A stretch of DNA of 64,000 nucleotides from Nocardiopsis terrae. Its GTDB lineage: Bacteria > Actinomycetota > Actinomycetes > Streptosporangiales > Streptosporangiaceae. A program made the position numbers and the translations under genes. The DNA lies in assembly GCF_014651695.1 (NCBI RefSeq), contig NZ_BMXJ01000003.1, forward strand, positions 399,046 through 463,045. Direction: 5' to 3'. Positions 41,614-50,407 of the stretch are shown here, in pieces. Numbering within the stretch: position 1 is the first letter of the stretch; each line of letters begins with the position of its first letter. Under the pieces are notes generated by a model. The model was not told where the DNA came from, searched no databases, and saw only the letters and a program-made list of their open reading frames with translations.

Positions 41614-42732
41614 TCAGCGCGGTGTCTGGCTGCGTTCGGGAACGAAGGCGGACAGGTCCACGCCGGGGTCCTCCCCCATCGCCAGACGGGCGGCGACCAA
41701 CCCCTGGAAGGGACCGAAGGTCAGCCCTTCCGAGCCCAGACCGGTGGCCACCAGCACTCCGGGGAGGCGTTCGACCGGGCCGAGCAGCTGATGTCCGTCG
41801 TGGGTGCCGGGCCGGAAACCGACCCTGGTCTCGACCACGGTCGCGTCGGCCAGCCCGGGTAGGACCTCCATGGCCGTGGAAAGGTTGTGCAGCAGGCCCG
41901 TGGCCGTCACCCTCCGGTCGAAGCCCGCCCCGGGTTCCAGGGTGCCTCCGGTCACCACCCGGTCGGGGCCGAACGCCAGAGCGAAGTAGTCCCGCTCGCC
42001 GAAACGCACCACCGGCCAGGCACGCGTGTCCCTCCCGGGCAGGGCGAAGTGGGTGATCTGGCCCCGGACCGGGCGCACCCCCAGCTCGACGCCGGTCACC
42101 GCCAGCAGGTCGGCCGACCAGGCTCCGGCCGCCACGACCACCACCGGCGCCTCCAGGTCCTCGGCGCCCACCCGGACCCCGGTGACCCGGCTCCCGTTCC
42201 ACAACAGCCGGGCGTCGCCCTTGAAGTAGTGCAGGCCCCGTTCCTCGGCGGCGTTGAACAGCGCCGTGCGCGCCCTCACGGCGTTCAGCCGGGCCATGCC
42301 CTCCACGTACACCCCGCCGTAGGGTTCGGGAACCAGCGGGAAGCGCTCGCGCGGCTCGCCCTCCGCCAACCGTTCCACGCGCCCCATCGACGCGTACTCG
42401 GGCAGCTCCGCCAGGGTGCTGAGCAGCTCGTACCCCGCGTCCTCGCCCTCGCGGTCCACCGACATCCCGCCGACCACCTCGTAACCGGTGACCTGACCGT
42501 CCTCGGCCAGCTCCGCCATCAGCCGCGGGTAGTGCTCGGCCGCACGAGCCTTGAAGTCCCGCACCGGAGGCGGGTCCCAGGGGAACGGCCAGGGGAAGAC
42601 CACCCCCGCTCCGGCCGCCGTGGCCTGCCCCGGGTGCGAGGAGTCCACCAGCGCCGTGGACACGCCCTTCCCGGCCAGGTGGAAGGCCGCGCTGGTTCCC
42701 ACGATCCCGCCGCCGACAACGATGACGTCCAT
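41614..42732 (-). CDS. FAD-dependent D-amino-acid/glycine oxidase-like oxidoreductase
   Basis: The 372-residue protein belongs to the DAO family: DVIVVGGGIVGTSAAFHLAGKG at the N-terminus binds FAD, VVVVAAGAWSADL is the second FAD motif, and GLGSEGLTFGPFQGLVAARL closes the fold. Family members oxidise amines or amino acids to imines. It is divergent from a dimethylargininase gene and close to a RidA gene, which hydrolyses imines, so the three may act on related amines. Substrate specificity is not readable. Confidence 0.85.
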   Translation of the reverse strand: MDVIVVGGGIVGTSAAFHLAGKGVSTALVDSSHPGQATAAGAGVVFPWPFPWDPPPVRDFKARAAEHYPRLMAELAEDGQVTGYEVVGGMSVDREGEDAGYELLSTLAELPEYASMGRVERLAEGEPRERFPLVPEPYGGVYVEGMARLNAVRARTALFNAAEERGLHYFKGDARLLWNGSRVTGVRVGAEDLEAPVVVVAAGAWSADLLAVTGVELGVRPVRGQITHFALPGRDTRAWPVVRFGERDYFALAFGPDRVVTGGTLEPGAGFDRRVTATGLLHNLSTAMEVLPGLADATVVETRVGFRPGTHDGHQLLGPVERLPGVLVATGLGSEGLTFGPFQGLVAARLAMGEDPGVDLSAFVPERSQTPR

Positions 42733-42876
42733 ATGTCCCACCCTGCCCCGACCAGCTCCCACGGACAAGCCGCCGGGCCCGCGTGCCGGTCCCGGAAACG
42801 GGGTATGGGAGCGCGATACGCTGCGGCTTCCCAACGGAGCCCGGCCCCCTTTCCCTGACCAATCCCAGGAGGTCGT

Positions 42877-43671
42877 ATGGACGGTTACACCTACCACGGT
42901 GTCGCCCTGATGCGTCGTCCCAGCCCCCGGCTGGCGGAGGGCATCGTCACGCACATCCCCCGGACCCCGGTGGACCCGGTGCTGGCGGCGCGCCAGTACA
43001 CCATCTACCAGGAGACGGTCGCCTCGGCGGGCTGGCGGGTGCACGAGGTGGACCCCGCACCGGAGCACCCGGACTCGGTGTTCGTCGAGGACCCGCTGGT
43101 GGTGTGCGAGGACCTCGCTGTCCTGACCCGGCCCGGGGCCGAGACCCGGCGCGGTGAGGTCGAGGGGGTGGAGGAGGCCGTCCGCGCCCTGGGGCTGCGG
43201 GTGGCCCGGATCGAGGCGCCCGGAACCCTGGACGGCGGCGACGTCCTCCAGGTCGGGGACACCGTCTACACGGGTGTGGGCGCCAGGACCAACGAAGAAG
43301 GCGTCGAGCAGCTCGAACAGCTCCTGGCGCCGCTGGGCCGCAAGGTTCACCGGGTCGCCCTGGGACGGGCGCTCCACCTGAAGTCCGCGGTGACCGCTCT
43401 GCCCGACGGCTCACTCGTCGGTCTGCCCGAACTGGTCGACTCCCCCTCCCTGCCGCCGATCCGGCGCGCCCCCGAGGAATCGGGCGCGCACGTTCTGCCC
43501 CTGGGCGGACGGGACGTCCTGGTCAGCGCAGCCGCCCACGAGACCATCCGCGGGCTGACCGCGGACCACTGGCGGGTGCTGCCTGTGGACATCTCCGAGT
43601 TCGAGAGGCTGGAGGCCTGCGTGACCTGCCTGAGCGTCCTGATTCCTGACGGGGCGCGCAGCCGCGCCTGA
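42877..43671 (+). CDS. Dimethylarginine dimethylaminohydrolase (DDAH)-like protein
   Basis: The 264-residue protein matches the DDAH branch of the amidinotransferase superfamily: SVFVEDPLVV near residue 67, TLDGGDVLQVGDTVYTGVGARTNEEG, the catalytic histidine H167 in ALHLKSAVT and the catalytic cysteine C251 in CVTCLSVLI. DDAH converts methylated arginines to citrulline and methylamines. AGGAGG precedes the ATG at 42877. It is likely co-transcribed with the RidA-family gene 82 nt downstream. Confidence 0.9.
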   Translation: MDGYTYHGVALMRRPSPRLAEGIVTHIPRTPVDPVLAARQYTIYQETVASAGWRVHEVDPAPEHPDSVFVEDPLVVCEDLAVLTRPGAETRRGEVEGVEEAVRALGLRVARIEAPGTLDGGDVLQVGDTVYTGVGARTNEEGVEQLEQLLAPLGRKVHRVALGRALHLKSAVTALPDGSLVGLPELVDSPSLPPIRRAPEESGAHVLPLGGRDVLVSAAAHETIRGLTADHWRVLPVDISEFERLEACVTCLSVLIPDGARSRA

Positions 43672-43753
43672 CGGATTTCCGCCTCGGGGCGGAACCGCGG
43701 GCCGCGCGCAGCCGTTGTCCCCCCGAAACCTCCGAACGGCGGGAAGGGAATCC

Positions 43754-44158
43754 ATGAGCGGTGCGGTCAAGCTGATCCGCAACGAGGAACTGACCTCGGT
43801 GGTGGAGTACGCCTACGCGGCCTCGGCGCAGTCCCCGGCACGCGTGGTGTGGACGGCGGGGGCCTGCCCGCTGGACGAGCACGGCGCCACGGTGGCCGTG
43901 GGCGACCACGCGGGCCAGGCCCACCAGGTGATGCGCAACCTGGCCACCGCCCTGCGCGGGGCCGGTGCCGAACTCACCGACATCGTGCAGATGAGGATGT
44001 ACGTGGTCTCCGACAGACAGGAGGACCTGGTCGAGGTCTGGAAGGTGGTGCGCTCCCACATGGGAGAACACGACGCGCCAGGCACCCTGCTGGGTGTGTC
44101 CGTGCTGGGCTACGAGGACCAGCTGGTCGAGGTGGAGGCGGTGGCCGTCACCCCCTGA
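43754..44158 (+). CDS. RidA/YjgF-family protein
   Basis: The 134-residue protein has the Rid fold: VVWTAGACPLDEHGATVAVGD, QAHQVMRNLATALRGAGAELTDIVQMRMYVV and the final VEVEAVAV strand. The conserved Arg that binds substrate carboxylates in RidA (in TKTTVFVxDxxxFxxVNxxY-type motifs) is placed differently here, so it may be a Rid1-7 subgroup member. Archetypal RidA hydrolyses reactive enamines and imines. It follows the DDAH gene in the same orientation and lies near an imine-producing oxidase. Confidence 0.85.
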   Translation: MSGAVKLIRNEELTSVVEYAYAASAQSPARVVWTAGACPLDEHGATVAVGDHAGQAHQVMRNLATALRGAGAELTDIVQMRMYVVSDRQEDLVEVWKVVRSHMGEHDAPGTLLGVSVLGYEDQLVEVEAVAVTP

Positions 44159-44257
44159 GGCCGCCCGGAGAGGTCCGGCGCCGGGTCCGGACGGAGGACC
44201 TGAGCCTCGGTCTGCCCGACCGGCGACGGGCCGGAACGCCGTCGGACCCGAACCCGG

Positions 44258-44803
44258 TCACGTGCGTGCGCGGTGGGCGGCGACCCGCTCCCGGGTGGCG
44301 CAGCGGCGGGAGCAGTAACGGCGGCGGCTGCCGTGCGCGGTGTCGACGAACACCCGCTCGCAGCCGCCCGCCGCGCACACCCCGCCCGGGAGGCGTTGGC
44401 GGTCACTGATCAGCAGGGCCAGCACCAGACCGGCGGAGGCCAGGAACCATTCGGCCAAGGGCGCCTCCTCATCGTCGCTGTCCACGTGCACGTGCCAGCT
44501 GAAGGCGCCGCCGTGGTTGCTCAGCCGGGGCGGGTGCGCGGTGCGGGCCAGCAGGGCGTTGACCCGTTCGGCGGCCAGGTCCAGGGTGGGGGCGGCCAGC
44601 ACGGAGCGGAGTTCGGTGGCGGCCCCGCGCAGGGCCGCCACGTCCTCGGGGGTGGGGTCGGGGCCGGTCTCGCCGTGCTCACGCAGGACCACGGCCACCT
44701 CGGCGGGGGTGACTACCTCGGATGCCAGGGTGTCGAGCAGGTCGACGGTGCGATCGACCACGGACTGGACCGCCCCCACCGCAATCACGCCGGGTGTCTC
44801 CAT
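44258..44803 (-). CDS. zf-CGNR zinc-finger regulator-like protein
   Basis: The 181-residue protein has a C-terminal zinc ribbon (CAAGGCERVFVDTAHGSRRRYCSRRCATRERVAAHR, shown in pieces: C-x4-C, then C-x3-C) that matches the zf-CGNR module. The N-terminal part resembles the stress-induced ABATE/DUF1470 domain. Proteins with this pair are thought to be transcription regulators. The ATG at 44803 follows TTACAT at 7 nt. It is divergent from an MFS gene across a long inverted repeat, which supports a regulator role. Confidence 0.82.
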   Translation of the reverse strand: METPGVIAVGAVQSVVDRTVDLLDTLASEVVTPAEVAVVLREHGETGPDPTPEDVAALRGAATELRSVLAAPTLDLAAERVNALLARTAHPPRLSNHGGAFSWHVHVDSDDEEAPLAEWFLASAGLVLALLISDRQRLPGGVCAAGGCERVFVDTAHGSRRRYCSRRCATRERVAAHRART

Positions 44804-44812
44804 GACTCCAAT

Positions 44813-44851
44813 GTAACGCCCATGGTGCCTTCTGGCGTTACTTTGTAGCGT
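44813..44851. promoter_or_regulatory. Inverted repeat and divergent promoters of the zf-CGNR and MFS genes
   Basis: GTAACGCC-N13-GGCGTTAC (44813-44841) is a perfect 8-bp inverted repeat spanning the 55-bp divergent spacer. TAGCGT (44846-44851) ends 7 nt before the MFS ATG. The repeat also covers the -10 region (TTACAT) of the zf-CGNR gene. Confidence 0.65.
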
Positions 44852-44858
44852 CCTGTGG

Positions 44859-46067
44859 ATGATCCGACGCCACGCACTGCCCCGGTACCTGTTCGGTGCG
44901 GCCACGGCCCGCACCGGCGACGAGATGTCGGGCCCCGCTCTGCTGCTCCTGGGGGTGGCGGCGACCGGCACCGCCGCCACGGGTTCGGCCCTGCTCGCGG
45001 GGATCACCGCGACCGCCGCGGTCGGCGGGCCCGCAGTGGGTGTCCTGCTGGACCGCGCACTGCGCCCCGGCCGTGTTCTGGCAGCTGCTCTGGCTGTCTA
45101 CACGGCCGGGCTGGCCTCCGTGGCACTGCTGTTGGAGCGGATCCCGCTCGCCCCGGTGGTGGTGCTGGCTCTGGGCACCGGCCTGCTGGGGCCCGCGTTG
45201 TCCGGCGGCTGGACGGCGCAGCTGCCCCGGCTCCTGTCCCCGGAGCGCATGGCCGGGGCGAACGCCTGGGACGCGATGACCTTCAGCACGGCCGGCCTGC
45301 TCGGGCCGGCACTGGCCGGAGCGGTCGCGGTCTGGGCCGGTGCCACGGCGGCGGTGGTGACCGCGGTGGTCCTGATCGCCCTCGCGGTCCCCGTGGCCTG
45401 GGCGCTGCCTGCCCGCCCCGCCCGTCCCGACCCCTCTCCCGTGCTGGGCGAGCTCGCCGCCGGGGTCCGTGCCGTGCTGGGCAAACGGGCGCTGCTGCGG
45501 GTCACCCTGGTCTCCACGGTGTCGGTCACCGGGACCGGCATGCTCGTGGTGAGCGCGCCGCTCCTGGGCCAGCGCCTGCTGGGCGGGGCCGAACACGGGG
45601 CGATCCTGTTGTCGGTGACGGCCGTGGCCTCTGTACTGACCAACCTGTTCCTGGCCCGCCGCCCCTTGCCGGTGCGCCCGGACACCGTGGTGCTGGTGTG
45701 TGTCCTGGTGCAGGCGGTGGGGGTGGGGTGCGTACTCGCGGCGCCCTCCGCCCCGTGGCTGGTCCTGGCCGCCATCGCGGTGGGCGCCGCCGAAGGCCCC
45801 CAGCTGACCAGCCTCTTCGCGGTCCGCCACCGGGAGGCGCCCGAGCGCCTGCGCACCCAGGTCTTCACCACCGCGGCGAGCCTGAAGGTCAGCGCCTTCG
45901 CGGCCGGGGCCGCCCTGGCCGGTCCCCTCGCCGACCGGTCCCCGGACCTGTGCCTGGGGGTGGCCGCCGCGCTCCAGGTCGGTGCCGCCCTCGCCCATGT
46001 CGCGGTACGTCCCGAGCCCCGGAGGGTACGGCGTCCACGCAGCTGTCGACTGAAGGACAGGGACTGA
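44859..46067 (+). CDS. MFS transporter
   Basis: The 402-residue protein has 12 hydrophobic segments, short loops and a gap between two six-helix halves near residue 190, consistent with a small-molecule exporter; clear sugar-porter motifs are absent. The ATG at 44859 follows a leaderless TAGCGT. It is divergent from the zf-CGNR gene and is followed 25 nt later by a WYL-type regulator in the same orientation, so its expression is probably under one or both regulators. Confidence 0.85.
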   Translation: MIRRHALPRYLFGAATARTGDEMSGPALLLLGVAATGTAATGSALLAGITATAAVGGPAVGVLLDRALRPGRVLAAALAVYTAGLASVALLLERIPLAPVVVLALGTGLLGPALSGGWTAQLPRLLSPERMAGANAWDAMTFSTAGLLGPALAGAVAVWAGATAAVVTAVVLIALAVPVAWALPARPARPDPSPVLGELAAGVRAVLGKRALLRVTLVSTVSVTGTGMLVVSAPLLGQRLLGGAEHGAILLSVTAVASVLTNLFLARRPLPVRPDTVVLVCVLVQAVGVGCVLAAPSAPWLVLAAIAVGAAEGPQLTSLFAVRHREAPERLRTQVFTTAASLKVSAFAAGAALAGPLADRSPDLCLGVAAALQVGAALAHVAVRPEPRRVRRPRSCRLKDRD

Positions 46068-46092
46068 CCTGGACTCCTGGCAGACTCAGGGC

Positions 46093-47055
46093 ATGAAGTC
46101 GACATCGGCCCGACTGCTCCAGCTCCTGTCCCTCCTCCAGACCCGCAAGGACTGGCCCGGATCGGACCTCGCCGACCGCCTGGCGGTGAGTCCGCGCACC
46201 GTACGGCGCGACGTGGACCGGCTCCGGGACCTGGGCTACCCCATTCAGGCGACCATGGGCACCGGCGGCGGCTACCAGCTGGGGGCGGGCGCCGCGCTGC
46301 CCCCGCTGCTGCTGGACGACGACGAGGCGGTCGCGGTGGCGGTTGGTTTGCGAACGGCCGCCCAGGGCGGGGTCTCCGGGATCGAGGAGACCTCGGTGCG
46401 GGCTCTGGCCAAGCTCCTGCAGGTCCTGCCCTCCCGGTTGCGCCGCCGGGTGGACGCGCTGGGCGCCTTCACCGTGCCGATGCCCTCCGAGGGGCCCACG
46501 GTGGACGCCGACACCCTGGCCCTGATCGCGGCGACCTGCCGCGACAGCGAACGGCTCCGGTTCGACTACGAGAGCCACGGGGGTGCGGCCAGCCGCCGGA
46601 TCGTGGAGCCGCACCGGCTGGTGTCCCACGGGCGCCGCTGGTACCTGGTGGCCTGGGACACCGGCCGTGAGGACTGGCGGACCTTCCGGGTGGACCGGAT
46701 GCGCCCGCTCACGCCCACCGGCCCGCGCGTGCCGCCGCGCGACCCGCCCGAGCAGGGGGTGGCGGCCTACCTGGCCGAGCGGATGAACCTGCACATGTGG
46801 CCGATCAAGGCGCGCGTTCGCCTGGGCGTGTCCGCCGAGGAGGCGCTGGAGGGCCCGGCCGCCCGCTACGGGCCCATCGAGGCCGTGGACGAGCACTCCT
46901 GTGTGCTGTTGTGCGCGGGTCAGGAACTGGTGGGCATGGCCTGCTACCTGGCCATGCTGGACGTGGAGATGGAGGTCGAGGAGCCCGCGGAACTGCGCGC
47001 GGAGATGGCCCGCCTGGGCGAGCGCCTCACCCGCACGGGCCGGACCCCGAGTTGA
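46093..47055 (+). CDS. YafY-type WYL-domain transcriptional regulator
   Basis: The 320-residue protein has an N-terminal HTH_11 winged helix (RLLQLLSLLQTRKDWPGSDLADRLAVSPRTVRRDV in pieces; GYPIQATMGTGGGYQL) and a WYL domain (RIVEPHRLVSHGRRWYLVAWDTGREDWRTFRVDRM, with the WYL triplet in RRWYLVAW). WYL regulators often sense nucleic-acid or metabolite ligands. The ATG at 46093 follows the MFS gene by 25 nt. Confidence 0.9.
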   Translation: MKSTSARLLQLLSLLQTRKDWPGSDLADRLAVSPRTVRRDVDRLRDLGYPIQATMGTGGGYQLGAGAALPPLLLDDDEAVAVAVGLRTAAQGGVSGIEETSVRALAKLLQVLPSRLRRRVDALGAFTVPMPSEGPTVDADTLALIAATCRDSERLRFDYESHGGAASRRIVEPHRLVSHGRRWYLVAWDTGREDWRTFRVDRMRPLTPTGPRVPPRDPPEQGVAAYLAERMNLHMWPIKARVRLGVSAEEALEGPAARYGPIEAVDEHSCVLLCAGQELVGMACYLAMLDVEMEVEEPAELRAEMARLGERLTRTGRTPS

Positions 47056-47105
47056 AGGTGGAAGCGGCCCCTGCCCACGGCACGGGCGCCCGAGCGCTGC
47101 CCGGC

Positions 47106-47687
47106 TCAGATCCGGTGTCGGACTTCGTCCAGGTCGATGTCGATGGGGTACGGCTGATCGACCCTGACACGGCCGTGATAGATGCCCGTAACGACATAGC
47201 AGGATTTGACGGGTTCCAGTTCGTGGACGTACACCACCGGAGACCCGTCGTTGTCCTCGATCCGCCAGAAGTGCGGGATACCGGCCTGGGCGTAGATCTG
47301 AGGCTTCCGGTAGCGGTCGCGCTCAGCGGACTCGGGTGAGACCACCTCGATCGCCAGGAGTACGGAGTCGGCCGTGTACCCGGTCTGGTCCTTACCGGTG
47401 GAGGCGTCCGCCCTGACCACCATCAGGTCCGGTTCGGGGCGCTGCCGGGGAGCCAGGGTCACCGATATCTCCCGGCGGACTCGGTACTCGCGAGGGGTCG
47501 CCAGATACAGGGCCGCCACCAGCACGTCGATCAGGATGCTGTGGAAGACCTTCTGAGGGCTCACGAGGACGAGGCTCCCGTCGATCAGTTCGGTGTGCGG
47601 CGGCAGGTCCGGCAGATGGTCCAGGTCCTCCGCTCTGAACCCCTCCGTCGGTGGGATGAGCCAGTCAGGCACGGGCTGAGCGCACAT
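47106..47687 (-). CDS. Uma2-family (DUF820) endonuclease-like protein
   Basis: The 193-residue protein has the PD-(D/E)XK-like core of Uma2/DUF820: PEPDLMVV, LAIEVVSPES and the lysine in RYRKPQIYAQAGIPHFWRIE. The frame could extend to 47816, but ATG 47687 is preferred because GGAGG precedes it at the right distance. Uma2 proteins are abundant in actinobacteria and cyanobacteria; their role is unknown, despite the nuclease fold. Confidence 0.85.
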   Translation of the reverse strand: MCAQPVPDWLIPPTEGFRAEDLDHLPDLPPHTELIDGSLVLVSPQKVFHSILIDVLVAALYLATPREYRVRREISVTLAPRQRPEPDLMVVRADASTGKDQTGYTADSVLLAIEVVSPESAERDRYRKPQIYAQAGIPHFWRIEDNDGSPVVYVHELEPVKSCYVVTGIYHGRVRVDQPYPIDIDLDEVRHRI

Positions 47688-47865
47688 CTTGCCTCCACTG
47701 ATCGGGTTCCTCGACACGAGGATAGCCGCGGGTGCTCCTCCGCGCCCGGCTCCAACGAACGACGGCCGGGACGGACCCCGGCAGCGGCACGGGCCAACCC
47801 GCATGAGTACGGGCACCCACCGGCAGTGGGTACGGGAACCGATGGGCGCGGGGCCCCTCTCCGCC

Positions 47866-47871
47866 TAGGTT
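47866..47871 (+). promoter_or_regulatory. Leaderless -10 of the DUF2784 gene
   Basis: TAGGTT ends 6 nt before the ATG at 47878, with no Shine-Dalgarno sequence. Confidence 0.5.
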
Positions 47872-47877
47872 CGTGCC

Positions 47878-48264
47878 ATGCCGCACCTCCTCATCGGCCA
47901 CACGGCCATGGTCCTCCACTACCTGTTCTTCGCCTACGTGGTCCTCGGCGGGTTCCTCTCCTGGAGGTGGCCGCGGCTGTTCTGGCCGCACCTGTTCGTC
48001 GCCGCCTACGCGCTGGGGATCGTCATCGTCGACTGGCCGTGCCCGCTCACCGAGATCGAGAACTGGTCGCGGCTGAACACCGGCCGCGAGGTGATGGGAT
48101 CCGGGTTCATCGACCACCACATCACCGGATCCCTCTACCCGGCAGAACACCTGATGACCTCGCGTTACGTCATCGCGGGCCTTGTCGCGCTCTCCTACGC
48201 GGGGGCCGCCCGGGGCCTGCGCCGGAGGCGGGCCGCGAGGGTCGAGGGGGCCCTGTCCGGGTAG
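47878..48264 (+). CDS. DUF2784 family membrane protein
   Basis: The 128-residue protein has three hydrophobic segments and the family core CPLTEIENWSRLNTGREV followed by GFIDHHITGSLYP. The histidine pair in FIDHH and the charged segment are typical of DUF2784. The function is unknown. It has a leaderless promoter and no obvious partner. Confidence 0.82.
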   Translation: MPHLLIGHTAMVLHYLFFAYVVLGGFLSWRWPRLFWPHLFVAAYALGIVIVDWPCPLTEIENWSRLNTGREVMGSGFIDHHITGSLYPAEHLMTSRYVIAGLVALSYAGAARGLRRRRAARVEGALSG

Positions 48265-48334
48265 TCCCGGGAACCTCCGAATGAGCCAACCCGGCCCGGG
48301 AACACCCCAAAGACGCTACGTTAAGGAGTCGTTT

Positions 48335-48356
48335 ACTTTCGTAGAGTAATGAAAGT
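48335..48356. promoter_or_regulatory. Inverted repeat upstream of the GNAT gene
   Basis: ACTTTC-N10-GAAAGT is a perfect 6-bp inverted repeat in an AT-rich block. TTACT-N7-AGTAA overlaps it and CTACG/CGTAG brackets the left side, so several operator readings are possible just before the start at 48368. Confidence 0.45.
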
Positions 48357-48367
48357 GGGGCTTCCGC

Positions 48368-49300
48368 GTGCCCGACCAGACCCGACTCCCCTGCCCGGAA
48401 CTGCGCGAACTCAGTGTCCCCCCGACGGTTCGCCCGCTACGGCCCGGCTACCGCATCGCCCGCTGGGACACCCCGGCCGACCTGGCACCCGAGTGCCGGG
48501 AACTGCTCCACACCACCCTGCGCGACCTGGCGGCCCGGGCCTTCGGAGCCGACCACTCCGGTTACTGGCGCGCCCGTATGTCCGCCGGCTTCTTCGACCA
48601 GGTCTCCTCGCTCGCCCTGGTCCTGGGGCCCGACGGCGTCCCCGTCGGCTGGGGCGGCTACCACCGGCGCCGCTTCGCCTCCCGCCGCGCCCTGTACCTG
48701 GACGCCGCCGGTGTGGTCCCCGCCCACCGGCGCTCCGGTCTCTCGGCCGCCCTCATGACCCACTTCCTGGGCCGCGAGGTCATGGCCCACCCCCTGTCCA
48801 ACACCTACGTCGTCCTGCGCACCCGGCATCCGGCCGTCTACGCCGGCTGGCGCAAGGGGGTGGGGCGTGCGCGGGTCTTCCCCCGCCAGGGCCGTCCCGT
48901 CCCGAGCCTGGTCCGCCGGATCGCCGCCGACGCCGCCGACTGGCTCGGTGACGGACCCCGCCTGGACCCGGACAGCCTGCTCGTCCGCGACGCCTACCGC
49001 ATGTTCGACGGCGAGATCTACGGGGTCGCACCGCGCAGCGGCGACGCCGCCCTGGACGCGCGCTTCGCCCGCGACGTCGGCCCCAAGGACGCCGTTCTGG
49101 TGGTCGCGCGCATGGGCGCGCTCCCCCTGGCCCGAGCCAATCTGGGCCGGGTCCTGCACGCCCGCGCACCCCGCGGCACACACCGCGCGCCCGCCGGCGG
49201 AGGCCGACCCGTCCGGGGCTCGGTTCCCACGAACCTCACCGGCCGGGCCGCCCCCACCGGGGCGGGCGCGAGCGGTCTCATCCCAGGGGGACGGCTTTGA
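48368..49300 (+). CDS. GNAT-type acetyltransferase-like protein
   Basis: The 310-residue protein has the GNAT motif A region (LYLDAAGVVPAHRRSGLSAALMTHFL near residues 115-140) that holds the acetyl-CoA pyrophosphate, preceded by a motif D-like strand LALVLGPDGVPVGWGG. The C-terminal 60 residues are Pro/Ala/Gly-rich and unlike the domain. The GTG start at 48368 has only a weak ribosome site. Its last 23 bp overlap the convergent Gfo/Idh gene. The substrate is unknown. Confidence 0.72.
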   Translation: MPDQTRLPCPELRELSVPPTVRPLRPGYRIARWDTPADLAPECRELLHTTLRDLAARAFGADHSGYWRARMSAGFFDQVSSLALVLGPDGVPVGWGGYHRRRFASRRALYLDAAGVVPAHRRSGLSAALMTHFLGREVMAHPLSNTYVVLRTRHPAVYAGWRKGVGRARVFPRQGRPVPSLVRRIAADAADWLGDGPRLDPDSLLVRDAYRMFDGEIYGVAPRSGDAALDARFARDVGPKDAVLVVARMGALPLARANLGRVLHARAPRGTHRAPAGGGRPVRGSVPTNLTGRAAPTGAGASGLIPGGRL

Positions 49301-50294
49301 CGGTGGTCGGACTGTAGACCAGTCCGCCCACGTCCCGCACCTGGTCCATGACCCCGGCCAGCCGCAGACTCTCCGCCCAGGGCATGTCCGGGCTCTCCCG
49401 CTCCCCCGCGGCCAGACAGCGGCCCACCTCCTCGGCCTCGTACTCGTAGCCGTTGGCCCGGAAGGGGCGGTGGAACCGCTCCGGATCGTGCCCGTCACGG
49501 TGCAGAACCACATCGGTGGCGGCCCAGAAACGCGGGATCTCCAACCAACCCGCCGTCCCCGCCAGCACCGCGCGGTTGGGCAGAGCGGTGCGCGAGGCAC
49601 AGCTCAGGGTGGCCGAGGCACCGTTCTCTCCGCGGGCCAGGACCACGGTGTGGGTGTCCACCATCCGGTCCGGGGACAGTTGCCGGGTCGCGCCCACCAC
49701 GGTGAGCTCCCCCAGGTACTGGGAGGCCAGGGCCAGCGGGTACACACCCAGGTCCAACTGGGCGCCGCCGCCCAGGTCGACGTTGAACAGCCGGTGGTCG
49801 GGGTCGTAGGGGACGTTGATCCCGAACTCGGCCGAGACCGTGCGCAGTTCGCCGAGGGCGCCCTCGGCGACCAGTTCGCGGACCAGCCGGGAAGCGGGAA
49901 GACAGCGCGTCCACATAGCCTCCATCAGGAAGCGGTCGTTGGCCCGGGCCGCCGCCACCATCTCCGACACCTGGAGGGCGTTCATCGCCATGGGCTTCTC
50001 TACCAGCACGTGCTTGCCGGCGTTGAGCATCAGCAGGGTGTTCGGATGGTGCCAGGGGTGCGGTGTGGCCACGTACACCACGTCCACCTCGGGGTCGGCG
50101 GCGAGCTCCTCGTAACTGCCGTGGCGGTTCGGGATCCCCCACGCCTCCCCGAACTCCTCAGCACGGATTCGGGTGCGTGAGCTCACCGCCGTTACCCTGG
50201 CCGAGGGGACGGCCCGGAGCCCTTCGACGAAGGCGTGCGCGATACCGCCGGTTCCCACCACGCCCCAGCGCGGCCCACCGTTGTGTTGTGTCAT
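49278..50294 (-). CDS. Gfo/Idh/MocA-family oxidoreductase
   Basis: The 338-residue protein has the nucleotide motif GVVGTGGIAHAF at residues 11-22, PHPWHHPNT, the EKPMAMN signature near residue 100 and GGGAQLDLGVYPLALA in the C-terminal sugar-binding half. It is a probable NAD(P)-dependent dihydrodiol/sugar dehydrogenase. The ATG at 50294 follows TAGGAT at 6 nt. It is a distant paralogue of the two in the sugar operon but lies alone here. Confidence 0.87.
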   Translation of the reverse strand: MTQHNGGPRWGVVGTGGIAHAFVEGLRAVPSARVTAVSSRTRIRAEEFGEAWGIPNRHGSYEELAADPEVDVVYVATPHPWHHPNTLLMLNAGKHVLVEKPMAMNALQVSEMVAAARANDRFLMEAMWTRCLPASRLVRELVAEGALGELRTVSAEFGINVPYDPDHRLFNVDLGGGAQLDLGVYPLALASQYLGELTVVGATRQLSPDRMVDTHTVVLARGENGASATLSCASRTALPNRAVLAGTAGWLEIPRFWAATDVVLHRDGHDPERFHRPFRANGYEYEAEEVGRCLAAGERESPDMPWAESLRLAGVMDQVRDVGGLVYSPTTVKAVPLG

Positions 50295-50300
50295 ACAGGC

Positions 50301-50330
50301 ATCCTAAAAACCCGGTCATGTCCGGGTCGA
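50301..50330 (-). promoter_or_regulatory. Leaderless promoter of the Gfo/Idh gene at 49278
   Basis: On the minus strand TCGACC, an 18-bp spacer and TAGGAT (50306-50301) end 6 nt before the ATG at 50294. Confidence 0.55.
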
Positions 50331-50407
50331 GGCGGGGAAGGTCCTCGGATTCGACGCGGTGGAACCGTACGGTGGCCGAGAGACCACGAAGGTGAAACGG
50401 AGGAGGA

